DNA from: Micrococcaceae bacterium UBA4005
GTDB taxonomy: Bacteria > Actinomycetota > Actinomycetes > Actinomycetales > Micrococcaceae
NCBI GenBank assembly: GCA_002384315.1
Contig: DGBL01000032.1
Coordinates: 11,333-23,915 of the forward strand
Length of the DNA stretch: 12,583 bases
Direction of reading: 5' to 3'
The notes beneath the pieces were generated by a model, which saw only the letters and a program-made list of their open reading frames with translations, was not told the origin of the DNA and did no database searches. This document shows positions 5,317-12,583 of this stretch, one piece after another. The stretch's first letter is position 1. The number at the start of each line of letters is the position of its first letter. The position numbers and the translations under genes are program-made.

Positions 5317-7368
5317 ATGAGCAATACCCACACGCGGACCGAAGTGCAGATTCCGGCGACGTCCTCGGTCACCGACGATGACGACGCCGTCCTCGACCCC
5401 GAAGTTCTGGGCGCTGCGCTGCTGGGTAAATGGGCGGACGTCCGCCGCCAGGCGCGCGAACTCGCTGGCCGGCCCGAGCTTCACACGATCGAAGGGCTCA
5501 GCTCCGCCGAGCAGCGCGAGCGGTGCTTCGGCCAACTCCGTTACCTCGTCGACCATCACGGCGTGCACCGAGGGTTTCCCAGCAGGTTCGGCGGAGAAGA
5601 CAATCACGGCGGGAATGTTGCCGGATTCGAAGAACTGGTCGTTGCCGATCCGTCCCTGCAGATCAAGGCGGGCGTGCAATGGGGGCTCTTTGGATCCGCT
5701 GTCCTGCATCTCGGAACAGCAGCACACCACGCCGCCTGGCTGCCCGGAATTATGAACCTGGACATCCCGGGTTGCTTCGCTATGACCGAAACCGGCCACG
5801 GATCCGATGTGGCGAGCATAGGAACCACCGCGACGTACCAGCTAGACACCGAGGAGTTTGTGCTGCACACTCCCTACCGGGCGGCGTGGAAGGACTATAT
5901 CGGCAACGCGGCAGTCGACGGGCGCGCGGCGGTAGTCTTCGCTCAACTCATCACCGACGGAGCCAATCACGGAGTCCACGCCTTCTACCTCGAGCTCCGC
6001 GATTCCGCAGGACAGTTCAAGGACGGGATCGGAGGGGAGGACGACGGGCTCAAGGGTGGGCTCAATGGCATCGATAATGGCCGCCTACATTTCACCGCTG
6101 TTCGCATTCCACGGACCAACCTGCTGAACCGTTATGGCGACGTGGCACCGGATGGAACCTACAGTTCACCTATTACCTCTGCCGGACGTCGGTTTTTCAC
6201 CATGTTGGGAACCTTGGTGCAGGGGCGGGTATCCCTGGACGGGGCTGCGGTCGCAGTCAGTAAACTGGCGCTCAAAACCGCAATCACCTACGCCCATGAA
6301 CGGCGCCAGTTCAATGCTGGCCCGGATCTCCGCGAGGAAGTGATCATGGACTACCAGCGCCACCAACGGCGCTTGCTGCCGCTGCTCGCCACAACTTTCG
6401 CGGCGTCGTTTGCGCATGAGGAATTATTGGAGAAGTTCGACGGTGTTTTCTCCGAAACGACCGATACAGACGCAGACCGTCAGGACCTAGAGACCCTCGC
6501 GGCGGCCTACAAACCGTTGTCCACCTGGCACGCCTTGGCGACGCTCCAGGAATGCCGCGAAGCGTGCGGCGGTGCCGGATTCCTCACCGAAAACCGCCTC
6601 ACCTCGTTGCGGGCCGATATGGATATTTACGCCACGTTCGAGGGCGATAACAACGTGCTGCTCCAACTCGTGGCCAAACGCCTGCTCGCTGACTATGCAA
6701 AAGAATTTCAGGGCGTCGATTTTGGCGTACTGGCCCGCTACGTGGTGTCCCAGGCGGCAGGCAAAACACTTCACCGCTCCGGCCTGCGGAGGATGGCCCA
6801 GACTATGGTGGACACCGGTTCCGAACGCAAGTCAGCTATCGCGCTACGGGATGAGCGCACGCAGCACGAACTGCTCTCCGACCGGGTCACTACCATGATC
6901 GGAGACCTCGCAGCGGCGCTGCGAGGCACCTCGCATATGGGCCACGCGCAGGCCGCAGCCCGGTTCAACGCGCACCAACACGAACTGATCGAAGCAGCCA
7001 CCGCCCACGCCGAATTACTCCAATGGGAGGCCTTTACCCGCGCCCTGCACGCGATCGCGGATCCTGGTACGCGCCAAGTACTCACCTGGGTCCGCGATCT
7101 CTACGGGCTGTGCCTGCTCGAAAAAAACCTTGCCTGGTATCTGATGCACGGCAGACTCTCCGCACAGCGCGCCCGCACCCTAGGGCCCTACATCAACCGC
7201 CTACTGGCGAAAATCCGCCCCCATTCACTGCAGCTCGTGGAGTCTTTCGGCTACGGTCCCGAGCACGTGCGCTCCACTCTCGCCAGCGGTACCGAAAAGC
7301 TCAGGCAGGAGGAGGCTGCGGCGTATATGCGCGAACAACGCTCACAGCGTCAGAGCACGCTGCGGTAA
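5317..7368 (+). CDS. Acyl-CoA oxidase-like acyl-CoA dehydrogenase
   Basis: This 683-residue flavoprotein of the acyl-CoA dehydrogenase/oxidase superfamily makes trans-2-enoyl-CoA from acyl-CoA. It is far longer than ordinary dehydrogenases (about 380-400 residues) and has the acyl-CoA oxidase layout. That comprises an N-terminal alpha domain, a middle domain with FAMTETGHGSDVASIGTTATY (154-174) and FVLHTP (181-186), a helical domain with AHERRQF (326-332) and CGGAGFL (417-423), the likely catalytic base E442 in TFEGDNN, and an ACOX-type C-terminal domain (about 530-660) with IRPHSLQLVESFGYG. Oxidases pass electrons to O2 and make H2O2; dehydrogenases use ETF. Sequence alone does not settle which applies here. 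The start is ATG at 5317, with AGAAGGA upstream. It is co-directional with and 12 bases after TetR. Its last 19 bases overlap convergent glgM. Confidence 0.88.
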   Translation: MSNTHTRTEVQIPATSSVTDDDDAVLDPEVLGAALLGKWADVRRQARELAGRPELHTIEGLSSAEQRERCFGQLRYLVDHHGVHRGFPSRFGGEDNHGGNVAGFEELVVADPSLQIKAGVQWGLFGSAVLHLGTAAHHAAWLPGIMNLDIPGCFAMTETGHGSDVASIGTTATYQLDTEEFVLHTPYRAAWKDYIGNAAVDGRAAVVFAQLITDGANHGVHAFYLELRDSAGQFKDGIGGEDDGLKGGLNGIDNGRLHFTAVRIPRTNLLNRYGDVAPDGTYSSPITSAGRRFFTMLGTLVQGRVSLDGAAVAVSKLALKTAITYAHERRQFNAGPDLREEVIMDYQRHQRRLLPLLATTFAASFAHEELLEKFDGVFSETTDTDADRQDLETLAAAYKPLSTWHALATLQECREACGGAGFLTENRLTSLRADMDIYATFEGDNNVLLQLVAKRLLADYAKEFQGVDFGVLARYVVSQAAGKTLHRSGLRRMAQTMVDTGSERKSAIALRDERTQHELLSDRVTTMIGDLAAALRGTSHMGHAQAAARFNAHQHELIEAATAHAELLQWEAFTRALHAIADPGTRQVLTWVRDLYGLCLLEKNLAWYLMHGRLSAQRARTLGPYINRLLAKIRPHSLQLVESFGYGPEHVRSTLASGTEKLRQEEAAAYMREQRSQRQSTLR

Positions 7369-8543
7369 ACATCCAGCGTGGCCTCAGCAATGGATCCCCA
7401 GTCGAAGTGCGCTTCAGCCCGCCGGCGCCCCGCCTGGCCCATACGGCGCGCTTTTGCCGGGTCAGAAACCACGGCGTTCAGCGCAGCCGCGAAGTCGGCG
7501 ATAAAGCGTTCGGGCTCCAGCGGAGTGCCGGTTCCGTCCCCCACCTGGGCCAGCGGCACCAGCACGCCCGTGATTCCATCCTGGACCACCTCCGGGATTC
7601 CGCCGGTCGCGCTCGCGACGACTGCCGCCCCGCACGCCATGGCTTCGAGGTTGACGATGCCCAGCGGTTCATAGATCGACGGACACGCAAAAACGGTTGC
7701 GTGGCTGAGCACTTGCACGAGCTCGCGCCGCGGCAGCATACGCTCAATCAGGATCACCGATCCCCTGCGCTCACGCAGCTCATCGATGAGTTTCGCCGTT
7801 TCGCTGGCGAGCTCTGGCGTATCTGCGGCGCCCAGACACAAGACGAGCTGGACGTCCGGATCGAGCTGCCCGGCAGCGCGCAGCAGGTAGGGGACCCCCT
7901 TCTGGCGGGTGTTTCGTCCAACGAACACCACGCTGGGCCGTGACGGATCGATCCCCAGCGCCCGCACCGCGTCGTCGTCGTCGTCGCGGACCCATTGCCC
8001 GACGTCGATCCCGTTATGCACCACATGAACCCGCTGCGGGTCGACCAACGGGTAGCTGCGCAGGATGTCCGCCCGCATTCCCGCTGATACCGCGATCACC
8101 GCTGCGGCTGCCTCGTAGGAGGTTTTCTCCACCCAGGACGACAATGCGTAGCCGCCGGCCAACTGCTCGGCTTTCCAGGGCCGAAGCGGCTCGAGGCTGT
8201 GCGCACTGAGGACGTGCGGAATCCCGTGGAACAGCGAGGCCAGATGTCCAGCCATGTTCGCGTACCAGGTGTGCGAATGCACCACATCCGCGCCGGCGAT
8301 GCCCTCAAGCATTCCCAGATCCACCCCCAGGGTCTGAATTGCCGGGTTGGCCGCCGCGAGGTTCCGGGGGACGTCATAGGAGGTGACCTGCGCACCGTGG
8401 TACTCCGCCGGGCGCTCGGCGCCGAAACAGTGGACTTGGAGGTTAACCTGCCGGGCAAGGACCCGGCTGAGCTCGGCAACATGCACTCCAGCCCCGCCAT
8501 AGATCTCCGGTGGAAATTCCTTGGTCACAATATCGATTCGCAC
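7350..8543 (-). CDS. glgM: GT4 glycogen/alpha-maltose-1-phosphate synthase
   Basis: This 397-residue GT-B glycosyltransferase of family GT4 matches the actinobacterial type once called GlgA and shown in mycobacteria (Rv1212c) to be GlgM. GlgM joins ADP-glucose and glucose-1-phosphate into maltose-1-phosphate, which GlgE then polymerises. Visible are the N-terminal YGGAGVHVAEL (15-25) and HSHTWYANMAGH (89-100). Phosphate-binding R210 and K215 are in GRNTRQKG. The EX7E pair E292/E300 is in YEPLGIVNLEAMACG, and a C-terminal TGGIPEVV is also visible. Bacterial GT5 GlgA starts with KTGGL, absent here. A run of five Asp (187-191) comes from a GAC repeat. The start is GTG at 8543; it has no well-spaced Shine-Dalgarno and may be leaderless. 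It is divergent from glgC, the supplier of ADP-glucose. Glycogen synthase activity is the alternative; I cannot exclude it. Confidence 0.92.
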   Translation of the reverse strand: MRIDIVTKEFPPEIYGGAGVHVAELSRVLARQVNLQVHCFGAERPAEYHGAQVTSYDVPRNLAAANPAIQTLGVDLGMLEGIAGADVVHSHTWYANMAGHLASLFHGIPHVLSAHSLEPLRPWKAEQLAGGYALSSWVEKTSYEAAAAVIAVSAGMRADILRSYPLVDPQRVHVVHNGIDVGQWVRDDDDDAVRALGIDPSRPSVVFVGRNTRQKGVPYLLRAAGQLDPDVQLVLCLGAADTPELASETAKLIDELRERRGSVILIERMLPRRELVQVLSHATVFACPSIYEPLGIVNLEAMACGAAVVASATGGIPEVVQDGITGVLVPLAQVGDGTGTPLEPERFIADFAAALNAVVSDPAKARRMGQAGRRRAEAHFDWGSIAEATLDVYRSVL

Positions 8544-8637
8544 TTCACCAACGTAGTGCAGAAAGGCGGGCGTCCTCTAGTGTGAGGTGAATCGTATTCG
8601 GCCGTTTCGACATTCAAGGAAGAGCAGGTGGTCACAG
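8544..8637. promoter_or_regulatory. glgM-glgC divergent intergenic region
   Basis: These 94 bp must hold promoters for both glycogen genes. TAGTGT (8578-8583) is a possible -10 for glgC, with a start near 8590. TTCACC (8544-8549) and GGTGAA (8586-8591) form widely spaced inverted arms. Nothing matches a named operator that I can recognise. Confidence 0.4.
8550..8555 (-). promoter_or_regulatory. Possible leaderless -10 for glgM
   Basis: TACGTT on the minus strand (8555-8550) fits TANNNT and sits six bases before the GTG start at 8543. A leaderless transcript would explain the poor ribosome-binding site. No good -35 is seen. A second candidate, TACGAT at 8596-8591, has TTGAAT 15 bases upstream. 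Confidence 0.28.
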
Positions 8638-9882
8638 GTGGCACACAAAAAAGTACTTGCAGTAGTGCTGGCCGGTGGCGAGGGAAAACGGTTGATGCCG
8701 TTGACCGCGGATCGGGCGAAACCGGCCGTGCCGTTTGCCGGGAGCTACCGGCTGATCGACTTCGCACTCTCCAATCTGGTGAATTCCGGGTACCTGCAGA
8801 TCGTTGTCCTGACCCAGTACAAATCCCATAGTCTGGACCGCCATGTTTCCGAAACCTGGCGCATGTCGACACAATTGCAGCAGTACATCGCCTCAGTTCC
8901 TGCCCAGCAGCGTCGGGGAAAGAGTTGGTTTCTCGGAAGCGCGAACGCCATCTACCAGTCCCTGAACCTGATTCACGATGCCCAGCCTGACATTGTGGTG
9001 GTCATCGGGGCAGACCACGTGTATCGGATGGACTTCGAACAGATGGTGGCCGCCCATGTTCGCAGCGGCGCGTCGGTGAGCGTAGCGGCCGTCCGGCAGC
9101 CCATGCATCTGGCCGACCAGTTCGGAGTCATCGAGCAGGACGCGGAGCACCCTGGACGTATCGCTGCCTTCGTAGAAAAGCCGTCCTCCACTCCCGGACT
9201 CGCGGACGATCCCAACAGTTTCCTTGCCTCGATGGGAAATTATGTTTTTACTACCGACGCCTTGCTCAAGGCGCTGGAGGTCGATGCCTCCCGGCTGGAC
9301 ACCAAGCACGACATGGGCGCAGATATCATCCCGTATTTTGTGGACCGCAACGAGGCCGCTGTCTACGACTTCACCACCAACGAAATTCCTGGAGCGTCGG
9401 AGCGGGACCAGCAGTATTGGCGGGACGTGGGAACACTCGATTCCTACTACGACGCGAACATGGATCTGATTTCGCCGTTGCCGCTATTCAACCTGTACAA
9501 CCTCCAGTGGCCGATCTACACCCGGCAGAGCGTCTCACCGCCCGCCAAGTTTGTGCGCAGCGCTTCCGGGCAGTCCGGTTCCGCGCATGATTCGCTGGTG
9601 TCACAGGGCGTGGTGCTCTCCGGCGGCTCGGTACAAGAGTCCATTCTCGCCACGGACGTTTTTGTTGATGAGGGCGCCCAGGTTGAGGGGTCTGTCCTGC
9701 TGGATCGGGTGGTGGTCGGCGCAGGAGCAGTGGTGCGCAGGGCCATTATTGACAAGAATGTCCGGATTCCGGCGGGCGCGAGGATCGGCGTTGACCGTGA
9801 ACTGGATCTGCGGCGCGGTTTCGCGGTGACTGAGTCCGGGCTGACCATTGTCAGCAAAGGACAGCCGGTGCCGGAGGGGTGA
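8638..9882 (+). CDS. glgC: Glucose-1-phosphate adenylyltransferase
   Basis: GlgC (414 residues) makes ADP-glucose and PPi from glucose-1-phosphate and ATP, the committed step of bacterial glycogen synthesis. The nucleotidyltransferase domain shows LAGGEGKRL (11-19), [10 protein letters not shown] (24-33), GADHVYRMD (124-132), FVEKP (178-182) and [14 protein letters not shown] (260-273). A C-terminal left-handed beta-helix (about 300-400) shows repeated V/I spacing ([19 protein letters not shown]). Length and motifs closely match actinobacterial GlgC (Rv1213). I chose GTG at 8638, which gives [14 protein letters not shown] and has AGGTGG six bases upstream. An in-frame GTG at 8587 would add 17 basic residues without a ribosome-binding site. 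It is divergent from glgM across 94 bp. The family is usually under allosteric control by sugar phosphates. Confidence 0.97.
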   Translation: MAHKKVLAVVLAGGEGKRLMPLTADRAKPAVPFAGSYRLIDFALSNLVNSGYLQIVVLTQYKSHSLDRHVSETWRMSTQLQQYIASVPAQQRRGKSWFLGSANAIYQSLNLIHDAQPDIVVVIGADHVYRMDFEQMVAAHVRSGASVSVAAVRQPMHLADQFGVIEQDAEHPGRIAAFVEKPSSTPGLADDPNSFLASMGNYVFTTDALLKALEVDASRLDTKHDMGADIIPYFVDRNEAAVYDFTTNEIPGASERDQQYWRDVGTLDSYYDANMDLISPLPLFNLYNLQWPIYTRQSVSPPAKFVRSASGQSGSAHDSLVSQGVVLSGGSVQESILATDVFVDEGAQVEGSVLLDRVVVGAGAVVRRAIIDKNVRIPAGARIGVDRELDLRRGFAVTESGLTIVSKGQPVPEG

Positions 9883-9914
9883 CGCTGCTGGCATCGTCCG
9901 GCGGTGTGTGAAAC

Positions 9915-9948
9915 GACGTCAGGCCACCCAGTTGGGTGGCCTGACGTC
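9915..9948. terminator. Bidirectional hairpin terminator between glgC and rpmE2
   Basis: A perfect 15-bp stem (9915-9929 with 9934-9948, GACGTCAGGCCACCC paired to its complement) closes a four-base loop. It sits 32 bases after the glgC stop and 33 bases after the convergent rpmE2 stop. Neither side has a strong T tract (GTTTC on the minus side), which is usual for actinobacterial terminators. Confidence 0.8.
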
Positions 9949-9954
9949 ATCTCG

Positions 9955-9971
9955 CGCCGCGAACCGCGGCG
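9955..9971 (-). terminator. Small GC hairpin after rpmE2
   Basis: CGCCGCG (9955-9961) and CGCGGCG (9965-9971) form a perfect 7-bp stem with a three-base loop, 10 bases after the rpmE2 stop. There is no T tract. It may work with the larger hairpin beyond it, or merely protect the mRNA 3' end. Confidence 0.4.
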
Positions 9972-9981
9972 GGGTGTGATA

Positions 9982-10236
9982 CTACTTCTTGCCAAAGCCC
10001 TTGAAGCGGGCGTTGAAGCGCTCCACGCGGCCAGCGGAGTCCATGATCCGCTGCTTGCCGGTGTAGAAAGGGTGCGACTCGGAGGAGATTTCCACCTCGA
10101 CGAGCGGGTAGGTGTTTCCATCCTCCCACTCGATGGTCTTGCTCGAACCGACCGTCGACTTGGTCAGGAACGACTTGTCAGAGGCAAGGTCGCGAAAAAC
10201 TACGGCGTGGTACTTGGGATGGATATCAGACTTCAC
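9982..10236 (-). CDS. rpmE2: Large ribosomal subunit protein bL31, type B
   Basis: This 84-residue L31 begins [16 protein letters not shown] and ends [11 protein letters not shown], with the conserved [10 protein letters not shown] (56-65). It contains no cysteine, so it is the zinc-independent type B paralogue rather than the zinc-ribbon type A. The start is GTG at 10236, with AGAAGG seven bases upstream. The open frame extends further up to 10314 but that part is leader. In many bacteria type B L31 is repressed by Zur when zinc is plentiful; I see no clear Zur box here. It is downstream of the SpoU methyltransferase but has its own predicted promoter and leader. Confidence 0.96.
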   Translation of the reverse strand: MKSDIHPKYHAVVFRDLASDKSFLTKSTVGSSKTIEWEDGNTYPLVEVEISSESHPFYTGKQRIMDSAGRVERFNARFKGFGKK

Positions 10237-10309
10237 AGGTATACCTTCTGTAGTTGCCTGGATTTTGCCAGGCACTGGTGGTTGAAAGCGTGGACGGTCC
10301 GTGGACCAA
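10237..10309 (-). promoter_or_regulatory. Structured 5' leader of rpmE2
   Basis: The predicted 73-base leader (minus strand) contains GGTCC-AC-GGACC (10307-10296). It then contains TGCCTGG-CAAAAT-CCAGGCA (10274-10255), a 7-bp hairpin ending about seven bases before the AGAAGG ribosome-binding site. Ribosomal-protein genes, including L31 genes in several phyla, often carry autoregulatory leaders, so this is a candidate for one. I have not matched it to a specific published consensus. Confidence 0.5.
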
Positions 10310-10315
10310 CACACA

Positions 10316-10345
10316 ACCTTACCGCATTTCCGCCCGTGGAGTGAA
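10316..10345 (-). promoter_or_regulatory. Predicted rpmE2 promoter
   Basis: On the minus strand, TTCACT (10345-10340; four of six to TTGACA) lies 18 bases from TAAGGT (10321-10316; TANNNT). Transcription would start near 10309. Confidence 0.42.
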
Positions 10346-10350
10346 AGGAT

Positions 10351-10365
10351 GCGCGGGCTCCGCGC
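10351..10365 (-). terminator. Possible terminator after the SpoU methyltransferase gene
   Basis: GCGCGG (10351-10356) and CCGCGC (10360-10365) form a perfect 6-bp GC stem with a three-base loop, directly after the stop at 10369. On the minus strand it is followed by ATCCTTTC, a weak T tract. It would separate the methyltransferase from rpmE2. Confidence 0.45.
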
Positions 10366-10368
10366 GCT

Positions 10369-11190
10369 TTACGGCGCCTGGCTGTGATCGCGGATGCGGC
10401 ACTCCCAGAACGCCACCGACGCAGCAGCTGCGACGTTGAGTGAGTCGACCGAACGATGCATAGGGATGCGCACCGTCACATCCGCGCCAGCCAGCGCCTC
10501 CGCGGAAAGACCCGCACCCTCCGTTCCAAGCATCAACGCGAGACGGTGCGGGAGATTCCCGCTGATCTGGTCCAGGTCCACGGCACCTGGTGCAAGGCCA
10601 AGAGCGGCGACGGTGAATCCGCAGCCGCGCAGCGTTTCTAGTCCGGCTGGCCAGGAGCTGAATCTGGCCCACGGAACCTGGAAGACACCTCCCATGCTGA
10701 CCCGGATGGAGCGTCGGTAGAGCGGGTCTGCGCAGCGGGGGCTGAGCAGTACCGCATCCACGCCGAGCGCGGCAGCAGAACGGAACACCGCTCCTAGGTT
10801 GGTGTGGTCGACGATGTCCTCGAGTACGGCGACTCGCCTGGCTTTGCCGAGCACCTCCTCGATAGTGAGTTCGGGCGGGCGGTTCATCGCGGCCAAGGCT
10901 CCGCGGTGAAGGTGGAATCCCGTGATGGTTTCGAGCACCTGCTCGTCAGCGACATAGGCGGGAACCTGGGGAAAGCGCTCCAGCAGGTCTGCTAGGTCGC
11001 CCGCCCACTTCGGCGCCAAAAAGAAGGATCGCGGCTCATGTCCGGCCTCGATTGCGCGGCGCAGGACCTTGGAACTTTCGGCGATATACAGCCCCTCGCG
11101 CGGCTCAATCCGTTTACGCAACTGGGTGTCCGTAAGGTTCCGGTAATCCGCGGTGCGCGGGTCATCGGCCGATTCGAGGTGTATCAGCAC
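10369..11190 (-). CDS. SpoU/TrmH-family RNA 2'-O-methyltransferase
   Basis: This 273-residue SPOUT enzyme uses S-adenosylmethionine to methylate a ribose 2'-OH in rRNA or tRNA. The C-terminal catalytic domain (about 117-268) has the three SpoU motifs: motif 1 NLGAVFRSAAALGVDAV (131-147, R137 catalytic), motif 2 LMLGTEGAGL (219-228, E224), and motif 3 IPMHRSVDSLNVAAA (242-256, S250/N252). This region makes the trefoil-knot SAM pocket. The N-terminal domain (about 15-105) fits the SpoU substrate-binding fold (GLYIAESSKVLRRAIEAG). The exact target is not readable. The start is GTG at 11190, the only usual start near the family N-terminus; GGAGG abuts it and AGGGCGG lies eight bases upstream. It follows the ABC ATPase by 49 bp in the same direction. 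Confidence 0.9.
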   Translation of the reverse strand: MLIHLESADDPRTADYRNLTDTQLRKRIEPREGLYIAESSKVLRRAIEAGHEPRSFFLAPKWAGDLADLLERFPQVPAYVADEQVLETITGFHLHRGALAAMNRPPELTIEEVLGKARRVAVLEDIVDHTNLGAVFRSAAALGVDAVLLSPRCADPLYRRSIRVSMGGVFQVPWARFSSWPAGLETLRGCGFTVAALGLAPGAVDLDQISGNLPHRLALMLGTEGAGLSAEALAGADVTVRIPMHRSVDSLNVAAAASVAFWECRIRDHSQAP

Positions 11191-11239
11191 CCTCCGAGCC
11201 GCCCTGCCGTCCGCCGATGCGCGGGCCCCACCGGCATGG

Positions 11240-12583
<1,344 letters not shown>

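Noticed and set aside
5179..5799. 206-codon open frame antisense to TetR and the oxidase start
   Set aside because: It conflicts with the TetR-oxidase junction and ribosome-binding site, and no family is recognisable.
5317..7368. Direct FadE5 (Rv0244c) orthologue
   Set aside because: The neighbours recall the Rv0241c-Rv0244c locus, but the oxidase-like motifs and C-terminal domain point to the ACOX branch, not to FadE5.
7023..7943. 306-codon open frame across the oxidase end and glgM
   Set aside because: It crosses two real genes in other frames, and its Arg/Pro/His-rich composition is typical of a shadow frame.
8544..8591. TTCACC...GGTGAA inverted arms between glgM and glgC as an operator
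   Set aside because: The arms are only 6 bp and 36 bp apart, which is likely by chance; kept only as a remark in the intergenic entry.
8587..8637. GTG at 8587 as the glgC start
   Set aside because: It adds 17 basic residues absent from known GlgC proteins and lacks a ribosome-binding site, whereas GTG at 8638 has AGGTGG at good spacing.
9942..9949. TGACGTCA, identical to a eukaryotic CRE site
   Set aside because: It is part of the perfect terminator stem in a bacterial chromosome; the match is coincidental.
11184..11237. 17-codon ATG frame (MPVGPAHRRTAGRLGGC) ending inside the methyltransferase start
   Set aside because: It starts just after the ABC stop and could bridge translation, but it has no ribosome-binding site and a length expected by chance.

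Overview
This is a 12.6 kb stretch of a GC-rich actinobacterial chromosome. GTG starts are frequent, several genes look leaderless, and candidate -10 hexamers are of the TANNNT type. The glycogen gene pair and the lipid gene set resemble those of Actinobacteria, and the set serB / ABC ATPase / SpoU methyltransferase / L31 type B / glgC / glgM suggests Micrococcales (Arthrobacter-like). That genus-level guess is an impression, not a proof. I see no transposase, integrase, phage gene, CRISPR array or IS end, so this looks like core chromosome.

Layout. (1) Positions 1-67 are the 3' part of a tRNA-Leu(GAG), followed by a strong terminator with a cUUCGg loop. (2) Positions 170-4505 (minus) hold a tightly packed operon, transcribed right to left: FadA/FadI-type thiolase, two-domain FabG4-like reductase, HtdX-like MaoC hydratase, and an M50B-like membrane metalloprotease. 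The last three junctions have gaps or overlaps of only a few bases. (3) Positions 4585-7368 (plus) hold the divergent partner operon: a TetR regulator and an acyl-CoA oxidase-like member of the acyl-CoA dehydrogenase superfamily. The 79 bp between the two operons carry a palindrome placed so that one bound repressor could cover both promoters. (4) Positions 7350-9882 hold the divergent pair glgM (minus) and glgC (plus) for ADP-glucose-dependent maltose-1-phosphate/glycogen synthesis. glgM overlaps the convergent oxidase gene by 19 bp. (5) Positions 9915-12028 (minus) hold rpmE2 (L31 type B) with a structured leader, a SpoU-family RNA methyltransferase and an orphan ABC ATPase. (6) Position 12147 to the end (plus) holds serB, truncated by the window and preceded by a leader with two hairpins.

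How the genes work together. The TetR-centred block encodes each step type of a fatty-acid beta-oxidation spiral: acyl-CoA to enoyl-CoA by the oxidase, hydration by MaoC, oxidation by the SDR, and thiolysis by FadA. It uses MaoC and FabG-type enzymes, which in known relatives handle (R)-3-hydroxyacyl intermediates, in place of the usual (S)-specific FadB. The parts resemble M. tuberculosis htdX-fabG4-fadA2, but that locus lacks this oxidase arrangement. The glg pair is a separate carbon-storage module. The right end is translation and amino-acid housekeeping.

I found no clearly unprecedented system. The most interesting signals are the shared TetR operator with a self-contained R-type beta-oxidation regulon, the protease coupled to it, and the two structured 5' leaders (rpmE2 and serB).
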